NCBI GenBank assembly: GCA_000697335.1
Contig: JNEM01005533.1
Location: forward strand, 1 to 10,838
Direction: 5' to 3'
Source of the DNA: Conidiobolus incongruus B7586
Lineage: Eukaryota; Entomophthoromycota; Entomophthoromycetes; Entomophthorales; Conidiobolaceae
Length of the DNA stretch: 10,838 nucleotides
Positions 1-6,936 of the stretch are shown in pieces. Each line of letters begins with the position of its first letter. Positions within the stretch are counted from its first letter, which is position 1. A model generated the notes under the pieces. It ran no database searches. It saw only the letters and a program-made list of their open reading frames with translations, and was not told where the DNA came from. The position numbers were made by a program, and so were the translations under genes.

Positions 1-1040
1 AATTAATTAATTATAATATAAAATAGATATCTTATAATTTAATAAAAGCTTAAAAAAAATTAGAATAATTATAGTTAAATTAAACTTACTAAAATATAAT
101 TAAAAATAAAAATTTTTATAAAATATACTTATAATTAATAAATCTTAAATTCTTTTATATAATCCTTTATTTAAAAATAAAATAAACTGTTAGGTTAAGC
201 TAAATTAATCCTCTTTATAAATTCTAATGAATAAATACTTTAAAAATAAGTAAGTATTAATTATTATAATAGATTATAATAGTATATAGTTTTTTTTAAT
301 AACTCAAGGAAAATTAATTAATAATATATTATATATTAATTTTTTAAATAAAATAATTTTTAAATAGTGTTTTTAATATAAATTAAAAATACTTATTATT
401 TCACATAATAATTATAAAATACATAAAGTTAAAACTATAAAAGATTTTATATATAAAAAAACTAAAAAGAGTTACCATATCTAGAATATTCACTTGATTA
501 TAACTTACATGATTATAATTGTTTTAAATAATTAAAAAATTAGCTTATAGGAATTTTTTTCCTATAAACAAATTAAATTAGTTTATGAAATATTAAATTT
601 CAGTCTTTAATAAAAAGAATTATTTTTTAAGTATTAGAAGCTTATTAAAAGTATAAAAAAGAGTTATTAATAATAAAAAAAGCTATTAATTCTATATTAT
701 TTAATAAATTTTACATATTTTATATTAATTAATATATTTAATTTTAATTTTAATTTTAAATTTGTGCCATTATTTAATTTCTGTATTAATAATTATCTTT
801 TTCTATATCTATTATTTTTAAATATAATACCCCCACCTTAGTGTTATTAAAATCACCTACTAATTTATCACCAGTTATATTATTCCATTTATTTATTTCA
901 TTCGTAAAATTTATATTACTATAATTTCTTTGCTTTATTTATTTTCACTCATTATTATATAATTTTACAATATAACTCTTATTTATTCTAATTTGCCTAA
1001 TTTATAATTAATTCCATATGATAAATTTAATCAAATTGCT
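1..1040. other. AT-rich gene-free stretch
   Basis: This stretch is overwhelmingly A and T, with many runs of the ATTAAT type and stops in all frames. I see no exon-like segment, tRNA or long repeat. The only outstanding items are a short perfect hairpin at 545-567 and a small C-run near 830-836. It looks like ordinary intergenic DNA of a very AT-rich genome. Confidence 0.6.
545..567. repeat. 9-bp perfect inverted repeat (hairpin)
   Basis: TTATAGGAA at 545-553 is followed by five T and then by its exact reverse complement TTCCTATAA at 559-567. It lies in gene-free DNA. Short hairpins are expected by chance in AT-rich sequence, but this one includes GG/CC pairs. No function is assigned. Confidence 0.5.
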
Positions 1041-1043
1041 ATT

Positions 1044-1169
1044 ATGACCCAATTGGCCCTGATAGCCCCTAGAGTTATAGATCATATAGTCACTTATATC
1101 TCTAATCATTATGGTAAAATATTAGAGCTGGTATTAGTACCCTTAATTAATTTTATTACAAAAACTTAA
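1044..1169 (+). other. Small open frame, coding-like, unidentified
   Basis: An ATG-initiated frame of 41 codons ends in TAA at 1167-1169. The peptide begins MTQLALIAPRVIDHIVTYI. The stretch 1045-1142 is clearly less AT-rich than its surroundings and uses codons such as GCC, CTG and GTC, as the real genes here do in part. The frame also stays open for a few codons upstream. I do not recognise the product. It could be a small gene, a surviving exon of a decayed gene, or chance. The word TTGGCCCTGAT inside it recurs at 1402-1412. Confidence 0.2.
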
Positions 1170-1284
1170 AAAAATAAGAATGAAAAAGAACAAAAGAAAC
1201 AGATTCATTAATTAAATTAATATTATTTATATAATTAAATTAATTGATTAATTTAGAGTTAAATCAATTATATAAAGTTATATA

Positions 1285-1683
1285 TTGCAAGGCTTTGGGA
1301 AGTAGTCTTGAAATAAAGATCACGTGAATTTGATGAAACGGGCCAAAGACAGCTAACTAGATACTTTAGAGGAGTTTTATTAAAATATCAAGATGTAGGG
1401 CTTGGCCCTGATCTAAGTGATCCTCCAGCAAATGTCTGCCCAGTGACTATTTTATAGTGTGGTTGATCCTTGGCCAATGTATTGAGACTCTAGCTTCTGC
1501 TATAGTCTGGAATTTTCCATTGTGTAAGGATTGTTCCTGATATTTGTGAGTGGATTACATTTGGAATTTAGACGGATGGTTAAAATTGAAAGGCAAGCGG
1601 ACCTCCTGATCCGCAACAATATAAGAATATTGAGACCTAATCTTTTAACAATTTTTGATCAAATATTTAATCTATTTATATAA
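1285..1683 (+). pseudogene. GC-richer island with decayed coding-like segments, unidentified
   Basis: From about 1285 to 1640 the sequence is much richer in G and C than the DNA on either side. Two open stretches lie on the plus strand in different frames. One runs 1317-1457 (46 codons, including LTRYFRGVLLKYQDVGLGP and DPPANVCPVTIL). The other runs 1528-1683 (51 codons, including LFLIFVSGLHLEFRR and MVKIERQADLLIRNN). The second has a hydrophobic run followed by basic residues, as at a membrane segment's edge. The minus strand also has partly open frames, so the strand is not certain. I do not recognise the family. It reads as a decayed coding region, either a host gene or part of an inserted element. 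Confidence 0.35.
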
Positions 1684-2111
1684 CTAGTATTAGTACATTT
1701 GTTATAAATTTGCTTTTGATATCAAAGTGATTACTATTATATTTAAATAAAAATATATAATTACTAATTTTTTGTTCATTTTCCATTAGCAGTTGTGTTT
1801 TTAAAAATTTAAAAATTTCAAAATATATTTTTAAATTACTCTAGAAACAATTTAATTTAAAAAAATTTAGCAAAATAATAAAATTATTTAATCTGAAAGA
1901 GTTATATATGCTGTCCACTAAAAAAATTAAAAATATTACTAATAGTAAAATATTTTGAGTAAAAAAATTATTGTTTGTTGAAATTTGTAAATAATACAAG
2001 TGTTATATTCAACTAATAAACCAGAAAAGTATATAACCTATTTACCTCCTTAAAATATATGAACTACAAAAATATGATAAATATTTTGATCTAGTTTTAT
2101 TTATAATTTAG
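1684..2111. other. AT-rich spacer before the TPK relic
   Basis: This spacer is low in G and C and has stops in all frames. I see no RNA gene or repeat of note. The start of the neighbouring thiamine pyrophosphokinase relic may lie in its last 60 bases, but I could not place an ATG or a first exon there. Confidence 0.45.
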
Positions 2112-3110
2112 AAAAATTAGATTAAAAAGAATTTTAATAGCTTTATTTATTGTAAATCAACTTATTCTCAAGTATCAGAGTAATTTATTTAAAAATCTAT
2201 GTATTAAAGGCAATTCTAATACATTTTAATTATACCTATTTATTCATTGAGTTTTTTAGTTGATATCATTTTATCTGCTGATGGTGGTGCTAACAGATTA
2301 TGCGATTATTTAAAATCAAATAATAGAGAAACTGGGTAAAACTACTGTTATTTATTAAATTAATCAATAATAATGATTGATTTTGAATTAGATTTTTACC
2401 TCATTGGATTATTGGAGATTTAGGTTCTATTAGAGATGGCGTATTGAATTTCATAAAAATCAAGTAATATTCATTGTATTATTTAATTAAAATTATTAAT
2501 TTATTTGAATTGGGGAATCAATCCAATGAAAATTATGAAGATACTACTGACTTTACTAAATGCTTTCAACATATTCAAAAATTAAATCAGCATCCAAGAG
2601 TGATTCAATTAAAATTAAAAGCATAGCTATTCATTTGGAATCTTATTATAGCATAATGTGGTTATATTAGGTGGTTTAAATAGTAAATTTGGTCATTCAA
2701 TCTCTCAGGCGAATAGTTTGTACAGTTTAAAAGATTATCCGTATACACTTTATATTATTTTAGATACTAGTCTCACATTCATATTGGATCGAGTGATTTA
2801 TTCCAATTTCTATAATATCATTTATATAATTCGTGATAGGGTGAACATGAATTAAATTTTGATCCAAAGTATGAATGTCCTACTTGTGGTCTATTTCCTT
2901 TGGAGCATCTTGTTAAAAGTTTAACTACTGAAGGATTAGTATAAAATTTAGGTATATTATCAAATAATACTAAATAATTTTTATTGATTACATTTAGAAA
3001 ACCATGAATCTCAATTGGGAGGATTAGTGAGCACTTTCAATCTATTAAAAGAATAAAAAGCCAAAATATTCTCAGGTGATCCAATTTGCTGAACTATTGA
3101 TTTAAAATGA
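2112..3110 (+). pseudogene. TPK1: Thiamine pyrophosphokinase pseudogene, introns retained
   Basis: Thiamine pyrophosphokinase (TPK1, yeast THI80) transfers pyrophosphate from ATP to thiamine to make the cofactor TPP. Family landmarks appear in order: IVNQ near 2152, SADGGANRL near 2275, PHWIIGDLGSIRDGV near 2400, TTDFTKC near 2543, VVILGGLNSKFG near 2658, PTCGLFP near 2880, GGLVSTFNL near 3019 and TIDLK plus a TGA at 3108-3110. Likely exons are about 2112-2209, 2260-2335, 2392-2463, 2512-2599, 2652-2792, 2840-2951 and 2998-3110, with matching phases and 46-56 nt introns. It is broken. The family GDFDS motif reads GDLGS, so a catalytic aspartate is lost. In-frame stops stand at 2942-2944 (the usual LKWNL tryptophan), 3054-3056 and 3090-3092 (the LWT tryptophan). 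The intron before 2512 has no AG acceptor, and the donor at 2210 is GC. Retained introns rule out a retrocopy. The start is unresolved. Confidence 0.88.
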
Positions 3111-3532
3111 AAAACCATTTACCACGTGGTCAGGTTAGTTAAATTGGAAATGATTTGAGTAATTTTTAATTGTTAAGTCAATTACATTTCAAATATGTAT
3201 CTAATAATAACGCATAGTAATAAAATAATAATTATAATATTCGTTCACATAATATTATAAGATAAAAATACAAAATAAAATTAAAATATATATTATGAAC
3301 AAATCAAGGTCATAATTTAGAAAAACCAAAATATAAGGTAGCTAAAAAATAGTTGAATGATATATTGGTTATATATATTTAATTGAAAGAAAATTTAATA
3401 GTTATATGTAGCATTAAATCAACTTGAATAAACTATTAAAGAATAGAATTTGAAATCAAGTTAATATAATTAATAGCTCATATATTTTAATAAATTATCA
3501 GATTAATATGTGGGGGTTAATAATCATGGTAA
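3111..3532. other. AT-rich spacer, nothing recognised
   Basis: This spacer lies between the TPK relic and the 3' side of NSA2. It is mostly A/T simple sequence. A CACGTG word sits at 3123-3128 and a G5 run at about 3512-3516. I see no exon, RNA gene or repeat I can support. Confidence 0.5.
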
Positions 3533-3655
3533 GGTTTAGGTTTGAAATCTATAATCTTCGTAAACAAATATGAAACAACTTCCAATGGTGAAAAGCTTGG
3601 TGGTATGGTAAAGGTTAGTAATAATTCCAAGAATATGATGTACAACTTATACTAA
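3533..3655 (+). other. Coding-like fragment, unidentified
   Basis: A plus-strand frame of 40 codons, with no ATG at its start, reads through a compositionally richer patch and includes SIIFVNKYETTSNGEKLGG. It ends in TAA at 3653-3655 and so overlaps the antisense end of NSA2 by nine bases. A GTTAGT donor-like word follows the GGMVK codons, so the true exon, if there is one, could end near 3613. I do not recognise a family. It may be an exon relic of a gene converging on NSA2, or chance open frame in the NSA2 3' untranslated region. Confidence 0.2.
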
Positions 3656-4595
3656 GAGAACGGCGTTGATACATCCGTCATTTTCAGGATTATTGGTAAT
3701 CTGGGCATATTTACCCCATACAACTTTACCACCAGAAGTGACTAAACCCAATTCACTTACGTTGACTTCGATAACAGTACCCTTAGTCATGACACCCAAT
3801 TGTGTGTAGAGAGGAGATTGAGGATTCTTCTTAACACCAATAATGGGGAGATGGAAAGTAGCACCAAGTTCAGGGTGCGTGACATGGGCTTTCTTATAAC
3901 GTAAAGCCATAGGACGGATGAAACGTTCGTACTTGGGAGGCTTACGTGTGAAACCATCACCAACAAAGGTGGCTTTGGTGACCATACGCTTCCAGGACTT
4001 GGAATTCTTTTTCCCAGTCTTAACAACCTTAAACATTTCATCTTCAGCAATACCTCTGACCTTGGGGAGAGGAACATTCCATTTTCCGGCCTTTTCCTTA
4101 CGCTTTTCTTTGACCATGTTACTCAAAACCTTAGCACGACGTTCACCTTCACGATCCAAAAGGTAAGCAGGAACAGCTCCTTCAGGGACTCCCTCTTCGG
4201 TCTTTTGCTTGGTGGATTTTTCTTCGTGCATTTTGATGCTATAACATTGATATTAATTATTATATTAATTTTCACAATATTAAAATAAATAATTACGCTT
4301 TCTTCATTTGAATCTTTTCGGCATGACGTTTCTTATTATAAAGTTTAGCCTTCAAACCATGAACCTTTTGAGCAAATTGAGATCTCTTATGAACAGATCT
4401 AGCTTCCTTCTTACGTCTGAAAAATTAAACATTAATAAATTTGTAAAATTGAGTAAAAATTATTGAAATACTTTTTTTCATCATGGTCCAATCTACGACC
4501 GTATCTTTTAATGTGTTCTTCAATATATTCGTTTTGAGGCTAATTCATTAAATTAATATTTTATTGTTATTGATGAGATGATTATTTAATACCAT
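3647..4595 (-). CDS. NSA2: Ribosome biogenesis protein NSA2 (60S assembly factor)
   Basis: Nsa2 joins pre-60S particles in the nucleus and is needed for maturation of the large ribosomal subunit and late rRNA processing. It belongs to the family related to ribosomal protein eS8. Exons are 4595-4593, 4539-4472, 4416-4297 and 4238-3647, with introns of 53, 55 and 58 nt, all GT..AG and in consistent phase. The product is 260 aa, the same length as human NSA2. Landmarks in order are [20 protein letters not shown] (1-20), [10 protein letters not shown] (about 54-63), [12 protein letters not shown] (about 83-94), [60 protein letters not shown] and the C-terminal CINAVLLV. The start is chosen because the family begins MPQN: CCT CAA AAC follows an AG at 4541-4540, and the only fitting ATG is directly followed by a GT donor. 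The first coding exon is therefore just the start codon. The longest single open frame begins at an internal ATG (4231) and would miss 66 residues. Confidence 0.96.
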
Positions 4596-5203
4596 ATTGA
4601 ATTAATAATTAATCTGATTTTTTAAAGGGAATTAATAATTCACACAATCAAACAATTTAAAATTTTTACATTTTTCATTTATTAAATGTAAATTTGTGGG
4701 ATTATAGAACTATTATTCATAATTTGTGAATTATAGGTTAAACAAAATTTATCTATTTTGTAAAATAGACAGTTTTTATTTGATATTAAATTAATTTTTA
4801 ATAGATTGAACCAAAAATACAATACTTATATTTCATTCCGAAGTCTATAATACTGCTCTAATCTTTATTACTTCAGAATTGAAAGTCAACTCTTCTTCTA
4901 ATTAATAGATTTAATAAAATAAGAAATAAGAATCGTACATTTTCCTAAATTAGATGTCAAATTATAAAATATTCATTTAATCAATGATGAGAAAAATGAT
5001 ATTCAATGGAATATACTATACTTTGAAATTATTGAATTTCAAGGTGTAAAATTATTTTTATCAATATTAATTACATGGATGATGAATAATCTGTCATGTT
5101 TGGAAAATAAGAAAATATATACAAATAATAATTCTAAGATGAACAAAATAGGTAATTAATTAAAATAAAGATTGCAAATAAAGTGTAAAATTGAAGAAAA
5201 TGG
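4596..5203. other. Intergenic region upstream of NSA2
   Basis: This AT-rich spacer must hold the NSA2 promoter and 5' leader, but I see no clear TATA box or motif set apart from the background. Two short inverted repeats are visible: TTTACATTT at 4665-4673 with AAATGTAAA at 4684-4692, and a tighter one at 4752-4769. A plus-strand stretch near 4985-5156 stays open without an early ATG (it includes NDIQWNILYFEIIEFQG), but I recognise nothing in it. Confidence 0.45.
4752..4769. repeat. 8-bp perfect inverted repeat
   Basis: TCTATTTT is followed by GT and then AAAATAGA, an exact near-continuous palindrome about 160 bases upstream of the NSA2 start codon. It could be a protein binding site or a chance palindrome in AT-rich DNA. 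No known motif is assigned. Confidence 0.4.
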
Positions 5204-5208
5204 AAAAA
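5204..5208 (-). terminator. Likely RNA polymerase III terminator of tRNA-Gln
   Basis: A run of five T on the minus strand lies 20 bases beyond the tRNA 3' end. RNA polymerase III stops at such T-runs, and this is the first run of four or more after the tRNA. Confidence 0.6.
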
Positions 5209-5228
5209 GTTATTAAACCAGTATAACA

Positions 5229-5300
5229 AGCTCTGCCTGAGAATCGAACTCAGATCGCAGGATTCAAAGTCCTGAGTGCTAACCATTACACCAGCGGAGC
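5229..5300 (-). tRNA. tRNA-Gln (anticodon UUG)
   Basis: The minus strand folds into a 72-nt cloverleaf without an intron. The acceptor strands are GCTCCGC and GCAGAGC. The D arm has a GTG/CAC stem. The anticodon arm is CAGGA-CTTTGAA-TCCTG with anticodon TTG. The T arm is CTGAG-TTCGATT-CTCAG, and the discriminator is T. The sequence closely follows the common eukaryotic cytosolic tRNA-Gln(UUG) pattern. Internal promoters are visible: an A box TGGTGTAATGG and a B box AGTTCGATTCT. The acceptor stem has one mismatch, C5 against A68, and all other pairs are normal. The gene stands alone in the space between PSMD9 and NSA2 on the same strand. The 3' CCA is not encoded, as expected for a eukaryote. 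Confidence 0.95.
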
Positions 5301-5835
5301 TTAAAATTAAATTTTACTGATATTATAAAAATTGGTATTTTTACGCAAAAATCACTTTTATTCATAATTTTTATTAATTTTTATTCTTAATTTTTTTATA
5401 TTTTTAGCCTTTTCTATCGACATGCCCTAATTCAAACTTGTATTTCTTATATTTCATTCTTCTTATTCTTCAATCTTTTAAATTATATTTAACAATTATT
5501 CTAATTTACATATTTCCCAATATCCACTGCTCATTATATGTTATGATTTTTAATATGATTTGCATTTCAATATTTTAAAATTATTAATCTATCTTTATTA
5601 AAATAGCAATTATAATTTTGAATATCAGTTATTTAATTGAAGTTCTCCTTATAGAATGTAATATCATAATTTTAACATTCAGGTACATTGAATTTTAAAT
5701 TGAATCAAAATAGCATAAAATATATACGAATCCTTAATAATATTGAAAATTACTATATTTATTTATAATGGTTGTATACGACATCTATATAAAATAATTA
5801 GTATATGAAGTTAAAATTCAAATAAATGACGATAA
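5301..5835. other. AT-rich spacer between PSMD9 and the tRNA
   Basis: This spacer holds the PSMD9 3' untranslated region and the upstream side of the tRNA gene. It has no recognisable gene. A minus-strand scrap at about 5409-5462 reads MKYKKYKFELGHVDRKG and stop. It recalls a short motif of ribosomal protein eS8 but nothing else of that protein is nearby, so I do not call it. Confidence 0.45.
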
Positions 5836-6670
5836 TTACCCAATCAAACTCTTTGGTAAATCAGGATTTTGATCCCAATCATAAGTAGGCGTTAATTCTA
5901 ACTTCATTGTTTGGTCTTTGCGTAAAACTTCCAAAGAAATAGCTTTCTATTAAAGAATTAATTAATTTTTCTAATATACAAATAACTTGTTTAATATTTA
6001 CATTTTCAGAGTTTTGAACTAACTCTGTTAGTTTTTTCAATGGTTCTTCTATTCCACTATTAATTTCACCAATTTGAACTATTTTGTCTCCCTGCTTAAG
6101 TCCCTATAAAAAATGAATTATATAAACAAAAAAAATAAAGTTTATATTTAAATATTTTACAGCTTGATATGCGGGTGAATCAATTTGAATCATATTAACT
6201 TGAGCAAAAGGCGATCTACTAAATAATAAATACATGTTAATATCTCAGTGCTAATCTAGGTTATATAAATATATACCTTGAACCTGAATTTTGTTTTTTA
6301 CTGGAGTGAAATTCATGTAAAGCTAATTCAATTTCTTTCATAACTCCCTTCAAATCATTTTGTAATCCTAATGTTCATTAATATTCCCCAATCAATTCAA
6401 AAAATAATTTTAAATTACTTATAATTTTGATTCTAGCACTTCTTACAGAAGGAATATCAATATCAGATCTTGGAAAACCTTCTCTGTCTACAAGTGGTTC
6501 TTGAAGTCCAATTTTATTCTAGGATATATTGTTAAATAATTCAATGCCCGTTACAAAAATAATATTACTTTAATTAAAACTTGTTCATGTTCAATAATTT
6601 CAGCTTCAATAGCGTCTTTTTGATTAAATAATTCTTGAATATTATTAGGGATCATAATCGGATTTCCCAT
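5836..6670 (-). CDS. PSMD9: 26S proteasome assembly chaperone PSMD9/Nas2
   Basis: PSMD9 (yeast Nas2, p27) is a cytosolic chaperone for assembly of the proteasome base. In the known family its PDZ domain binds the C-terminus of the ATPase Rpt5. Exons are 6670-6569, 6518-6419, 6367-6277, 6218-6161, 6103-6002 and 5946-5836, with five GT..AG introns of 50, 51, 58, 57 and 55 nt in consistent phases. The product is 187 aa, somewhat shorter than the human (about 223) and yeast (220) proteins. Residues 1-34 are a polar, probably helical N-terminus. The family signature GLQEPLVDREGFPRSDID is at 38-55, followed by VRSARIKII and LQNDLKGVMKEIELAL. A short linker (about 90-98) precedes the PDZ-like half: SPFAQVNMIQIDSPAYQAG (about 100-118), then LKQGDKIVQIGEI and ISLEVLRKDQTMKLELTPT. 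The stop is TAA at 5838-5836. The shorter length is mainly in the linker before the PDZ domain. No single long open frame reveals this gene because every exon is short. Confidence 0.94.
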
Positions 6671-6836
6671 CGATTATTTATTTAATAAATGCAAAAGATT
6701 TTTAAGAGGCAATGATAAAAATTTTGATTTCGTCAATTTGACAAAAATAACTATTTGATTGAATGACAAATTTTCATTGGATATTGTTAATATCTACTAG
6801 GATTTTCATTGGCTAAATTGAAAACACAAAAGAACC

Positions 6837-6864
6837 AAAAAAAAAATAGAGGAAATAACCTCTA
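6837..6864 (-). terminator. Hairpin followed by T10, terminator-like, in the UTP4-PSMD9 gap
   Basis: Read on the minus strand, TAGAGG at 6864-6859, a six-base loop and CCTCTA at 6852-6847 form a perfect 6-bp stem, followed at once by ten T (6846-6837). It lies 73 bases past the UTP4 stop codon and about 170 bases before the PSMD9 start, both on the same strand. In shape it resembles a stem-loop plus T-run terminator. Eukaryotic mRNA genes do not need this, so it may mark the UTP4 3' end, a small RNA polymerase III transcript, or chance. I see no canonical AATAAA signal between the stop and the hairpin. Confidence 0.3.
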
Positions 6865-6936
6865 AAAAATATTAAAAAATTATAGTATGTGTATTTATAT
6901 TATTTTAAAATCTAAATTGGTGTATTATTAAGACTA

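Noticed and set aside
1265-1625. Possible transposable-element termini around the GC-richer island
   Set aside because: I looked for matching target-site duplications and terminal repeats at the edges. Only loose similarity (ATTGCAA and GCAACAAT with TA-rich flanks) is present, which is not enough to call an element.
2658-2855. A 65-aa plus-strand open frame starting MVILGGLNSKFG
   Set aside because: It is not a separate gene. Its first part is one exon of the decayed thiamine pyrophosphokinase, and its tail reads into the following intron.
2942-3092. Reassigned stop codons as an explanation for the TPK stops
   Set aside because: NSA2, PSMD9 and UTP4 all end in TAA and contain no internal stops, and their tryptophans use TGG. 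A non-standard code would not explain the lost splice acceptor or the changed catalytic aspartate either.
4985-5156. Plus-strand open stretch including NDIQWNILYFEIIEFQG upstream of NSA2
   Set aside because: There is no suitable start, no recognised family and no clear splice signals. Its later half becomes N/K/I-rich like background AT-rich sequence.
5409-5462. Minus-strand peptide MKYKKYKFELGHVDRKG resembling the RKKRKFELG motif of ribosomal protein eS8
   Set aside because: Only about nine residues agree, and the stop follows at once. None of the other strongly conserved eS8 motifs lies within several hundred bases on either side, so chance is more likely than a relic.
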